Positions 1 through 10,600 of a DNA stretch of 64,000 bases are shown here, one piece after another. Made by a program: the position numbers and the translations under genes. The notes under the pieces are model-generated. The model saw only the letters and a program-made list of their open reading frames with translations, was not told the DNA's origin and ran no database searches. Positions within the stretch are counted from its first letter, which is position 1, and each line of letters starts with the position of its first letter. The DNA comes from Chytridium lagenaria (Eukaryota > Chytridiomycota > Chytridiomycetes > Chytridiales > Chytridiaceae): NCBI GenBank assembly GCA_025449115.1, contig JAHLKC010000109.1:62001-126000 (forward strand), written 5' to 3'.

Positions 1-1322
1 CCAATTCTAATCTTCACTTCACAGTCTCCGACTCCTCTCGATTCGAGCTCGCTCTGACTGTCAGCAGTGCTGATATTGCACTGGATTGAGCGATAATTCG
101 TCAGGATGTTCCCCTGAAAGGTCATGTGGTGAGTGGCGCCTGAATCTAACATCCATCTAGTGTCTCTCGCTTGCAGCATGCCATCTCCAGTCATGTTGAC
201 TGTTGGCACTGCGGCAACGAACACTACTGGATTCCCTCCGTTGTTGTTGTTGTTTTGATTGTTGTTCTGATTCGCTACGTTTGCATTAGGGCCACGGTTC
301 CAACCACCACGGCTTCGACCACCTCTTCCGCGGCCTCCACGACCACGGAATCCACCACGTCCTCGTCCACGGAACTGGCCTCTTCCAGCTGCTGCTGGTT
401 GAGCTTGATGTTCGTTATTACCATCATTTCTGTTGTCATGACTTCTTCTCGCACTCCAGCAATCTCTAGCTAGATGTCCACGACGACCACAGTTAAAACA
501 TGCGCGGTCTTCACCTCCGCGTTGCCGTTCCTGATTGTTGTGTTGCCCTGCAGCATGCGCTTGAGCACCTTCACTGTTCTCTGTCTCCTTCTTTCTTTCT
601 TTAATTTTGGTCTCGTGATCTAACAGTTTTCCCACCACATAGGCATAGTCGGTCTCTGCTTTAGCGTCGTTCTCGAGGAGATTTACGATAATATCATATG
701 CTTCTGGTAGGGTGGTCAGAAGGATAGAGATGTGCTGCGGGGTTCCAGTGTCCTCCCCGCAGCCTTTAGTTGCTGGATTGTTGACGAGATCTCTGCAATG
801 TAAGTCTTTAAGTCATCCTCTTCTTTCATCTCCAAGTTGGTGAGCTTTCTTCTAATCGCGTTTCTGTTTGTCTGAGCCTTTCTCTCATAGGTTTCGACGA
901 TTTTATCCCAAGTTTCTTTAGGCGTTACTTCATCCTGGATTAGCGGTAAGATGATATCATGCACTCTTGATTCAATTCTCGCTTTTGCTTTCATATCCAG
1001 GTCTTCCTCTTCTAACCTAGTTTTCTTCTCGGCGTTTGTAGACGTGTCAACGACTGCATAGGGCGTCCAGCCCTTATCCACAATCTTCCAAAGGCCCTTC
1101 CTTGCCTTTGAGGTATCCGACCATGCGGTACTTCCAGATGTGGAACTGTGTGCCATTGAACATCACAGGTTTGTCGTCCTTTTCTTTCGTCATCTTTCGT
1201 GTTGACTGGTTACTTTCTTTGGTGACTTGGGACTGATTCTTTCTTTCTTGCGATGCTCACACTCTTCTCTACTGGTCCTCAAATGGATCGTTCACTCCTT
1301 CTTCCAACCAGATGAAGTGCTA
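1..1322 (-). mobile_element. Ty1/copia retrotransposon, 5' part (gag to protease), runs off the left edge
   Basis: On the minus strand a 146-codon ORF starting at 1156 has the look of a copia Gag (charged, helical, with a WDKIVETYERK-type segment). The same product continues in another frame after a break near 745. Further on there is a CCHC zinc knuckle (CFNCGRRGHLARDC) at about 475-510, followed by a Gly/Arg-rich stretch at 300-400. Near 110-150 there is a retroviral-type aspartic protease motif (WMLDSGATHHMT). The order Gag, zinc knuckle, protease is that of copia Gag-Pol; integrase and reverse transcriptase would lie beyond position 1. The frame break in gag suggests either a dead copy or a base error. 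Positions 1157-1322 are the leader, which contains a TGGTAGCA stretch next to the LTR that could be the tRNA primer site. Confidence 0.85.
716..1156 (-). CDS. Copia Gag, N-terminal part (frame broken at the 3' end)
   Basis: This 146-codon ORF begins MAHSSTSGSTAW and encodes the capsid-like part of a copia Gag, the protein that packages element RNA into particles. It is rich in Lys and Glu, without signal peptide or membrane segment. The last residues before the stop are out of register. The following frame (about 600-745) continues with a typical Gag helix region (TLPEAYDIIVNLL) and leads to the zinc knuckle near 490. I therefore regard the stop as a frame break within a longer Gag-Pol ORF, not the true end. 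The start is the first Met after the LTR and leader. Confidence 0.75.
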   Translation of the reverse strand: MAHSSTSGSTAWSDTSKARKGLWKIVDKGWTPYAVVDTSTNAEKKTRLEEEDLDMKAKARIESRVHDIILPLIQDEVTPKETWDKIVETYERKAQTNRNAIRRKLTNLEMKEEDDLKTYIAEISSTIQQLKAAGRTLEPRSTSLSF

Positions 1323-1723
1323 CCACTTGTAGGGTTTTACGGGGCTCTTTGTAATAATAATAAACTTAATAAACTAATTTTTATATAATGAAATGTGAAC
1401 GAGGTCTCCAGAGGTGACGACTAATTAATACTGATGACAACTAACTTATTATTAATATAGCTTGAAAACAATACATTATGATATGTGGGTGGCACTCCTA
1501 GCCTTAACGTCTTCTGACCGTGCATCCCTCATTGTCACAGATACAGTTGTAAGAGGAAAAACATGCGGGGATTAAAGCTGACTCAAATGGCATGAGCAGC
1601 AAAACAAATAATGAATTTTAAACTCAGAATTAATTAAGGCTGAAATGAATGCGGGGGCACAAATGACTTAGTAACATAGATGTGAGTAAGTAAAACAAAC
1701 TAGAAAGTTGAAACCCAACATTT
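1323..1723 (-). repeat. Probable 5' LTR of the copia element (minus orientation)
   Basis: Read on the minus strand, this AT-rich block could start TGTTGGG (at 1723) and end CCCTACA (at 1323). It lies just upstream of the leader and Gag. The block 1323-1440 shares a stretch containing CACCTCTGGAGAC and the terminal CCTACA with the plus-oriented block at 1994-2169, which supports a real LTR end at 1323. The outer boundary at 1723 is a guess from the TG dinucleotide. The partner LTR lies outside the window. Confidence 0.5.
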
Positions 1724-1993
1724 GAGATGGTCAGCATTACACATTTTTTGCTATTAGTAAAATCCAATTTTGCATGTAAATGCTAGGGTTTTCGTCTTTC
1801 TATTATGTTTCACTCACCCACATTCTTATTTTGTCTAAGTTCTTTTTCCCCCAAACTTGTTTGATTTATTCGTTATTTGACTTTAAGTTGACCAGTCATG
1901 TTGAGCTCCTCATTCCAGTTGAGGATGCCTAAGCTTTATTATTTATGTTTGTTTTATGATGCGAAAAAGGAGGGATTGATGGGTCATGAGATC

Positions 1994-2169
1994 TGTTGGA
2001 AATCCCTACTTCCTACATGCATTGAGCAAAAAGTGTTAATATCAATACATGGAAGTTTCATCGTTATTAGCTCCCTGTCACCTCTGGAGACTCCATCAAC
2101 AGTTTTTCTAGTTAATTTATTTATTAATTTATTATACTTAAGTTACATTTGAGCCTCGTAACCCCTACA
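1994..2169 (+). repeat. Solo-LTR-like block, related to the LTR at 1323 but opposite orientation
   Basis: The block starts TGTTGGAAATCC and ends CCCCTACA, the TG...CA form of LTR ends. It contains the CACCTCTGGAGAC stretch shared with the neighbouring LTR-like sequence. No coding sequence follows it, so it looks like a solo LTR. The five bases on either side (agatc and gaaag) are not a matching target-site duplication, so the insertion is old or the limits are slightly off. Confidence 0.45.
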
Positions 2170-2349
2170 GAAAGCACCAATAAAAATACATTTAATAAAT
2201 GATTAACTTTAATTAATAAACAGTATATGATATAAGGGTAGGCCTTATCGGCAAGTCTGAGATTATAAGATAACCTCACCTAGAGGCATGAATGCGTCCC
2301 TTGTATAGACGTCTTGCCCTTACTCATATTTCCTTGTTCCCGTTTCATT

Positions 2350-2955
2350 CTTTTGTCTCTTGAGGTTACAATCCGTAGGTGAGTGAGGTTCCTCTCTTTC
2401 TTTGTCTTCATAGTCTTCGCGATCGGTGTATGATAACTGACATTATCATCTTTGTCATCTTCAGAATCTGCGTAGTTTACCGCCGTATCAACTTCACTTC
2501 CACCAGAGCTTGACGAGTCTGTGGAGTAATCCAGTAAGTCTAGGTCATTTTTCCACTCTTGAACTCCCCTTCAAACTTTGATTCTCCCTTCTCTGCTTCC
2601 GCCGCCATTACTCCCTCGTTAAAAAAATCACTGACTTGCTTCAAACCAACTTATTTGTTTGCAAATCCCAAAGGCGATAGCCCAGCGGTTCATACCCCAC
2701 GAGAGCACAGCGTCGTGCATTAAAGTCTCCCTTCTTTCCTTGTTGCTTGGGTATCAAGACGAGCGCCAGGCAGCCCCATCCACGAAGTCTTCATAAGTCA
2801 GGTTTCACTCCATCGAATCTCTCAAGTGGCGTTGCATCTTGTTCGTTTGTTTGGGTTGGTGATCGGTTGATGAGGTGAGCTGCAGCCATCACAGCTTCAC
2901 CCCAAAAACGCGTTTCGAGTTTTGATGAGCTTAACATGCTTTTAGACCTCTCGTT
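2350..2955 (-). mobile_element. Decayed copia integrase / connection fragment
   Basis: On the minus strand, 2950 to about 2660 can be read as the C-terminal part of a copia integrase. The readable order is MLSSSKLETRFWGEAV, then AAHLINRSPT, TPLERFDGVKPDL, a stop, LRGWGCLA and finally GYEPLGYRLWD. This is the usual order in copia Pol. In-frame stops and the lack of flanking RT or RNase H show that it is a relic. A less clear acidic stretch follows down to about 2350. It ends where the left arm of the inverted repeat begins. Confidence 0.65.
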
Positions 2956-2959
2956 CAAG

Positions 2960-3368
2960 GTCATTTAGCATAGGCTTGGTTGGCTACATTCCACCTCTAA
3001 TGATCCCCAAGCCGCTGATTGACGCTGCAGGCAGGTGATATGAGTGAACTTACACTGTGCCAGCTCGTGAGGCAACAAGATAATCACGTTCTAAAAGGTG
3101 CCAGGAGATAATCTTGTACTGATATTGATTTAGAAGCAAGGTAAGTCAACATTCAAGATACCAAAGGTGTTCCCATCTCCCTTTTCTTTAATAGAACTCG
3201 TGAAAACTACCACATACAGTCAAAACAACATTAACATCACTGAGACGGTGGAGTACATCCGTCCTCTAGGTGCTCTGTGGACTTGCTCTGCTGGAGCAAC
3301 TCCTTTACTCTTCTCCCTACCCCCTAGTCAAAGCTAGGTAGGGAGGGATGGGTCAAGAGAAGATCACA
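2960..3368 (-). repeat. Left arm of a large inverted repeat (LTR plus start of gag, minus orientation)
   Basis: The reverse complement of this stretch matches 3499-3955 over almost its whole length. Shared landmarks are GGATGGGTCAAGAGAAGATC, TTGCTCTGCTGGAGCAACTC, AACAACATTAACATCAC, TTAGAAGCAAGGTAAGTC and ATTCCACCTCT. The inner part (about 3118-3369) behaves like an LTR, and the outer part looks like the start of a gag frame. Small indels distinguish the two arms, so the duplication is not recent. Confidence 0.7.
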
Positions 3369-3498
3369 CCATGTCAGTAAAAGTGATTGCAGATTTTACA
3401 GTTTAGTTTTTCAAGGCTGTTGTAAGTTTGTCCCGTCTAATTATATATTGGATAAACAATGATGAATGGTTACTTAAGTCCTATGGTATGTATGCAAC

Positions 3499-3955
3499 TG
3501 TGATCTTCTCTTGACCCATCCCTCCCTACCTAGCTTCGACTAGGGGGTAGGGGAGAAGAGTAAAGGAGTTGCTCCAGCAGAGCAAGTCCACAGAGCACCT
3601 AGGGACAGGATGTACTCCTGAATCTAAGTGATGTTAATGTTGTTTGGCGATGGTGTGGGTGAGTGATCGCGAGATTCTGCTTATTTAAGGGAGAAGGGAA
3701 CGTGTTTAGTATCTTCATTATCGACTTACCTTGCTTCTAAACCAATATCAGCACCAGATCGTCTCCTGGCGATCGGGGATGGCTATAAGTCTCCATGCCA
3801 CCCTACTATGGCACCTTTTGGAACATGGGCTCTCGTTTGCCTCTCAGAGCTTAGAACAGGGTAACCTCACTCATTGCCTGCCGTTAGCGCCTGATCATTG
3901 GGTCAGAGAGCACCAGAGGTGGAATATAGCTGACCAAGCCTCAACTAAAGGACAC
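3499..3955 (+). repeat. Right arm of the inverted repeat (LTR plus gag start, plus orientation)
   Basis: This is the mirror of 2960-3368, separated from it by about 130 bp. From about 3731 the arm has an open frame whose product contains SWRSGMAISLHATLLWHLLE. It resembles the N-terminal part of a copia Gag (a Trp-containing segment followed by an LW.L helix). I infer a truncated copia 5' end, LTR at 3499-3750 followed by gag, lying head-to-head with a second copy. Confidence 0.65.
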
Positions 3956-5518
3956 TGTGAATGAGGAGGGATTCCATCACAGCCTTCTGTCTCAAACGGC
4001 CGGATTGCAGCTTCACCAGGCGGTAAGGGGGCAGAGGGTCGACTGTCATCAAACTAAGAGTGAAGGGGAGATCACGCCGCGAGGCCACGCGCGTGGTGAT
4101 AGAGGATAGGGGATCAACTCAATATCAACTACTGGATTCAACAGGTACAAATTAAATCAAGAAATCTCTCATATTAAAGTAATACACAAAATACAAATAA
4201 ATAATAGACACAACATATGCACACACACATAAACGGTACATATGCGCGCCACCTCCTTCAATAAAAACCCTATAAACGTGGGGAAAAGTATATATAAAAA
4301 CCCAAAGTGAAAAGAAGGGAGGATTCAATTCAATATGACGCGTAAATATACGCGTCGACGCGGGATATAACAGAACTCAACGGACTTAGACAAAATGTCC
4401 TTATGAGCCATAGGCCATGTGAATAATGTAATTCTTCACACAACTCCATATTTCGGACGGGATTGATCAATCAAATTGCCTGAAAGCTTCAAGCGCTTCA
4501 ATTGCAATAGTAGCCTTAATTCAGTTGTCCTGAAGTACCAGGATTGACTACAGCTCCTCATTCCATGCCATCCTCATCCAGATCATTGGTATCAATAATG
4601 TAAATATCATTCAAATTATCTGAATCATCTGCATCTGAATCAGGCTCATTCTCGTCACTACCCTGTTAACTTTGCTTTAGTGCAATGTTGGTATCTGTCT
4701 TCAACTCATTTGTGTCCATCAGATCCAGATTAGAGTCAGCCATCTCAGGAACAGCTCTTCTAAACCTGGAAGGTAAGTTCATGATCTCTCAGAGAACACA
4801 GAGTCAGGATGAGCAAATGCTTCGGATGCTGCTGTCCACATGAAAGATGTTGCTGGTTTGAGTTTGTCCCATAAATTGATGCAGTTGAGGGAATGCCCGT
4901 GCCTTACAATGTAAATTCAGGAAACGTGGTAGCTTCATGCTGGGATTAGGCTGCAATGAAGCGTTCAGACGAAGCTGGGGAGAACACACGTAATTAAAGT
5001 CACAGGCAAAGAAGCGCATCCAGCAATATTTCACACTATTGTACATTCAAAACTGCATCTGGGATATTTCCAAAAAAAAACCGCAAATATATATAGAGGT
5101 CTGCAAAACGTCGTGATTTTGTTGGATCCAGAGGGGCAGTCAGCACATTATCCATTATTTAATAGAAACTCGTAACAAAATTTTGTTAAAAATTCGTTAA
5201 TTGTCCTTCTAACGTTAATGCTGTATGTAGCCAGTCTTCTGAGTTAAAAATTACTTAGAATAGCATCAAGAAGTTACAAATTCATTAAATAAGTAAGTAA
5301 AATAGAGTTAAAATCCAGCAGTTTAGTTTCCTCTGGGAATGCAATTTGCTCAACGAGTGATTATCCATTGAGTAGATTGATATTAAGTGATCCAATTTCT
5401 TTTGTAGGAATTAAAATGTATATTCATTGATATCTCAAAAGTATTTATGTTACTACATAGTGCAGTCATGTTCTACCATATAAAGCTATTTTTGAATCAC
5501 GAGAAATTTCGGTGCAAC
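3956..5518. other. Intergenic, AT-rich, with a decayed unidentified ORF region on the minus strand
   Basis: I see no complete gene here. On the minus strand, 4563-5046 holds broken frames. An 80-codon piece starts at 5046. A second piece starts near 4775 (MNLPSRFRRAVPEM). A very acidic tail at 4565-4665 is rich in Asp/Glu and ends LDEDGME and a stop. It may be the end of an old transposase or accessory protein, but I do not recognise it. 5050-5450 is plain AT-rich sequence, probably the ALG6 promoter side. Confidence 0.4.
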
Positions 5519-7377
5519 ATGTCGGCTCCAAAAGATCACAGCTTTGGAGTCGGTCTAGTAACGTCTCTTCTGTTCAGCACCGCCGTAAAATGGTGCATCG
5601 GTTTGAATGGGTACTCAGGTTGTATTTACCACCCCTCAATTCATGCCCTTCATTCAAACTTTCCTACTAACAGATGCTCTTTATCAACAGGAAGGGCCAT
5701 CCACCAATGTATGGCGACTTCGAAGCCCAACGACACTGGCTAGAGATCACCTTTCACCTCCCCGTATCCCAATGGTATCACTACGATCTACTCTACTGGG
5801 GCCTCGATTATCCACCTCTTACCGCATACCATAGTTATATCTTGGGATGGATGTAAGGCGCGCTTATGACTTTATTCTCAAATTGTTAGTGCGCATATAG
5901 TAAACCCTAAGTGGGTTGCTTTGGATGCATCGAGAGGCTACGAGGGAGATGATTTGAAGACATTCATGCGAACTACGGCGTTGGTGACGGATTTGATAAT
6001 ATTTGGGACAGGGAGTGCGTATTTCGCGTATGTGGTTGGCGCTGGACGCTCATCGCTTCAGAAGGTATTCCGAATCCTTTGCTGCGTAATCTAACCATTT
6101 TAACAGAACTTATCGTTTTTTTTTTGATTGCGCAACCGGGCTTGGCCATAATTGATCATGGGCATTTCCAGTATGTCTGACTTTTTTCTAGTGATTTTGA
6201 GCATATATTCAAACCCTCTTTATTTCTTTCAAGATATAATGCAGCAATGCTTGGATTCTCTCTTTGGGCTTTCGGATTATTCCTACGCAAAAGATACGCA
6301 CTTGGCAGCATTATGTTCTGCCTCTCCCTGAGCTTTAAACAAATGGCGCTTTACTATTCCCTCCCCGTCTTTTTCTTTCTCTTGGGGCAATGTCGATTTA
6401 AAGGGTACGTCCATTAACTTCTTTGATTATCTCACACTATCAGGTTTACTTTACTTATCAAATTGGGTGTTTCGGTTATCATAACGCTCGGTGTTTGCTT
6501 TTTACCGTTTTTGGGGTCGGTGGCGGATATCCAGCAAGTCGTGCATAGGATGTTTCCGTTTCAGAGAGGACTATATGAAGACAAAGTTGCGAATGTTTGG
6601 TGTGCTTTAAGCGTTCTCGTAAAGCTTAGAAATCTGTTTGACCTTGAACGTCTTGCATCAATAAGGTTCGTCTTACGCTTTAGTAGTCGCCTTAACCCTG
6701 CCTTAGCGTCATAGCAACTCTTGTTGCAGTTCTACCCTCTAGTTTCCTGGCATTCTGGAAACCCACTGAAAAGAACTTTTTGTACGCTTTACTTAACGGT
6801 TCAACCGCCTTCTTCCTGTTTCGTTTCAAGTTCACGAGAAATCTATTTTGATTCCATCTCTCCCTTTGACTCTCCTCATGTTGGATGAACCGTTTGCCAC
6901 GACACTTTTCCATAATGTTGCAATGTTCAGGTAAGATGTTTTCCATTTTCGTAGTTTTGCTGATCCAGTGAAAAGCATGTACCCGCTGTTGAAAAAAGAT
7001 GATCTTGTCATCCCTGTTGTGGCTGTGACGCTCATGTACAATGCGATAGCGTCACCGGCTCTTCGTCCAACGTCGCTTTTGACCGTGGTTAACATTGTAA
7101 GTCGATAATGTTACCACATTGTTCCTATAAGAATCTGAATTATTCCTTTGTTTAGGCCTTTATCACCGCATCAACAACCCTTATCTCTGCTGAATTCCTT
7201 ATCCCGGCACCGCAACGATACCCTGACATTTACATCGTCCTCAACGTCCTTCTAAGCTGTGCAATGTTCTTCCTCCTCTTCATTTACTTCAATCTCCGTC
7301 AATTTGGGGTATGGAAAACAGCTTTAGGTGTCACTTCACCCGAACCATCGACACGCAAGAAAGAAAAAACACGCTGA
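5519..7377 (+). CDS. ALG6: Dolichyl-P-Glc:Man9GlcNAc2-PP-dolichol alpha-1,3-glucosyltransferase
   Basis: ALG6 adds the first glucose to the lipid-linked oligosaccharide in the ER lumen, using dolichyl-phosphate-glucose. The protein is a polytopic GT-C enzyme. The family hallmark [11 protein letters not shown], then [11 protein letters not shown] and [14 protein letters not shown], are all present in order. [33 protein letters not shown] and [11 protein letters not shown] follow, and the C-terminus is KKEKTR. I place nine exons, with introns at 5611-5690, 5853-5889 (37 nt), 6065-6106, 6171-6233, 6405-6443, 6666-6706, 6931-6975 and 7097-7155. Each is GT-AG and restores the conserved reading. 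One frame break remains at the TTT run 6824-6826, where one extra T would restore the family sequence. The start is the only Met in frame with the first exon. Confidence 0.93.
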
Positions 7378-7669
7378 TATATGCCTGTAAACTACAGAGA
7401 TCTTTCCTTTTAGGGATTCTAATTTGATACACGTACAATGAGAAATTATGGATAAAACTCATCATATTTGCATTGGTCGACAGCCATGAGATAAGATAGA
7501 CAGGATAAGGAAAACAGATGGGCGAATTCCATCAGAACCGAAATTTAGGACAAAAGAGTATGCAAAAACAACAAACAACGGATTTTGCATTTACCAGGCA
7601 AAACACCGAAACTCCGACCAAAAGAAAGGATTCAGCCAACCAACGACTTAGGACAGACATCACGGTAGA
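7378..7669. other. Short region between the convergent ALG6 and PHO81-like genes
   Basis: Only 292 bp separate the two stop codons. It must hold both 3' ends. I see no convincing gene; a 71-codon frame from 7518 overlaps the 3' end of the opposite gene and shows no recognisable motif. Confidence 0.6.
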
Positions 7670-10600
7670 TCATGACGAATTGTACCTAAACACCCCATGC
7701 GCAAGTATCGCATCCACACCCGCCGTTTCCTGAATGTGCACATTCTTGGCATCTTCGTTCGCCTCGCCGAATGTCGCGAGAATGAGTCCACTTTCTTTAA
7801 TGGTATTCACAAGAGCAGGCACCTTAATCTGAAAAAGTAATCACCAGGAAACTTTGTGTTAAAAAAAACAAAAAACAAACAAACCGAATATGAAAACTTA
7901 CCAACGGCGTCGCCTCACACACAATCCCTAAAAAGTTACTCTTTTTGGCAAACCTCACCGCCTCCTTTATAGAAGTACACCTCTTATCCCCTTCACCCCG
8001 CCCATCCTCATGTAAATCATACCCACATCGAGTTTTAAAGAACACACCATAATTCGGTTGTTTTCCAACTCAACGCCGTACAGATCGATGGATTGAACGA
8101 TGAGAAAATAAAGGACCGGTTGGTACCATGATCGTAAACGGTTTTAAGAATGAGATCAACATAGGTGTTGACGTCGGGGAAGTTTTGGAGATGCAAGGTG
8201 TCGCGTTCATAGGAGGTTGGGTATTTTATATCGATGCAGAGACCAATCGAGGGTGGGAGGACCTAAAAAAAAAAGTATAAATTAGATAACGGAAGGGTAG
8301 GAGGCGTTGAATATACATACCGTTAATATATCCTCTAATGTAAACAAATTCTCATTAATCACTTTTGCTAAATCCACCGCCTTGAAACCCAATCCGACAA
8401 ACGCCTCCTTCGGATTCCACGCGACCTGCTGCTCCAGCCCCTTGAGTGAATAAAACAGGCTGACAGCTCCAGCGTGTGGTACATCAAACGGTGAAATCTT
8501 GAATGAAGATTGTATGGCTGAATACTTGTTCCTTATAAACCAGTCTGTGTGGACAAGGGTCTTGAGGTCACGCGAGAGTTGGACTTCGACGTTGATGTAT
8601 TCTTCGACGAGGGAAGAGGCCGTGATGAAAGAGCGGACACCGGATTCGCTGGTGTTTTTAGCAGAGTTTACAACCTTCGAATGAAATGTGTTAATCTACC
8701 TGACCATGAAATTTTATCTTAGTAAAGCAGCGAAAGAGTTACCTGCGTGCTCTTCCAATACGTCTCCACCTTCCCGCCAATAGACAACTTTTCATGATCA
8801 AAAGCTTTAACCATCGAAAACTCAAACGCCAATTCCCCGACCACCCTCAAATGATTATCAAAGAGTGGTGCCACGCATTTCTCATTATCCGCCGCGCCTG
8901 CCGTCCGTCGTCCAAGCGCCAACAAAAGCTGACTAGCAAGAACAACAGCCCTTCCAAGCACTTTTGTCCCAAACGTTGGATAAATATCAAATTGTAAAGA
9001 AAAATTGGTGTGCTCTTCATCGTCGATGAGGAAGGTGTAGACTTCGCTGTCATCTTTAATGGGGAGAATGACGGAGTAGGGGATACCAAGGTCGGGTTTG
9101 GAGGAGATGATGAGTTTAAGGGAGGAGAGTTGGCGAGAACCGAACAATTTGATGGGATTTGTGGAACCGGTGGAGGAAATGCCGTTGAAGTTAAGCTGGA
9201 GATAGCTCTTCTTTTCAAGGTAATTATGACCGCTTAAAAAAAATAGTAAGTATCTCCGCCTAAACCTACAAAAATATGTTATAACTTACTAAATCCTAAA
9301 GGGGATAATAGGCGGCGGCAACGACAAAGATGGAATCGAATCAATATTCATGCCCTCCATCTCCACATCCTCAATAAACAATGCACTAGGCGCCATAGGC
9401 ATAAATCCCATCTCCATCGTCGAATTCACCGTCCTCACCTCCTCCTTCACAGGCACAGCAACCACCTCCACCAACTTTGCCGTCTCAATATGTCCCTTAT
9501 ACAACGCATACGTCCACGGCAACCAGTCAGTCTCATCTCTTACATCAACTTTGCATCCAGCCCCCAGCAATACTTTAACACAGTCAATGTGACCTTCGGA
9601 CGCTGAGTAGAAGATGGGGGTCCAGCCAGAGAAGTTGTCTCGGAGGTCAACGTCGGCTCCGCTATCAATGAGGAGCTTGCAGAGAGCAGCGTGACCTTCT
9701 CGTGCGGTGACATGGAGGGCGGAAAGGCCGCCGTCAGCGCTATTTGCCGCGAGTCGGGCACCCTTTTTCAAAAGAAGTGTGGCGATATCAATATGACCGT
9801 ACTCGCATGACAGAGCGAGAGGGTCTGCACCAGACGCGGAAGACCGATCGATACTAGCTCCTCGTTCGAGAAGCGCTTCAACACATTTGGTATGTCCGCC
9901 AATAACAGCATGAATGAGTGGGGAGCAATCATCTAAATCGGTATGATCGACGGGTGCACCAGAAGTAACGAGGAAAACGGTACATTCATAACGTCCATAC
10001 ATGGCGGCGTAATGCAAGGGTGTTCGACCGTACATGTCGGTGGCTTCAATACCGGCACCGCTTTCCAGAAGAAGACGGATCAAGTCGATCTTTCCAAGAA
10101 TAGAAGCCTCATGGAGACTTGTGCGGCTGTTAATATCGTCAGCGAGGTTAACGTCCACAGATTTTGTGGCAAGAAGGATCGTGAGAAGATCAATGGAGGC
10201 CTCTGCAGCGATCCTTGAAAACACCCTCGATAAAAGCCCGTCATCATCTTGCATGGACTGTTTTCTCTTCTCCAAAAACTCATGAATTTCGGGGATACGA
10301 TTATCATGGAACAATCCTACAAGGTCATTTTCTAAATCCGTAGCAGGATCCTCGACAGCCACAGCAGTAGCGACCCTCGGTTCACCATTAGTGACATTCT
10401 GGAAATCCAACACAGTTCCAGCAGGGAATGACGCAGCATTGTCAAGTAAAGCGTCCAACTCTCCAAGGTTTTGTAGTGGCTGCATCAGTGAGTTCTGCGA
10501 GGACGTCGTTGTTGAAGCAAGGTTGGATTTCAATCTGACGCGAAAGGTAGAGCTCCTTTGTGCTCGATTTGGCGCGCTTGTCCCATTTCTTTAAAATCTT

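Noticed and set aside
6931..6954. 24-nt intron in ALG6
   Set aside because: The first AG would give a 24-nt intron and seven extra residues; using the AG at 6975 gives a 45-nt intron and the family sequence without the insert.
7518..7733. 71-codon plus-strand ORF
   Set aside because: It overlaps the 3' end of the PHO81-like gene and has low-information content with no motif.
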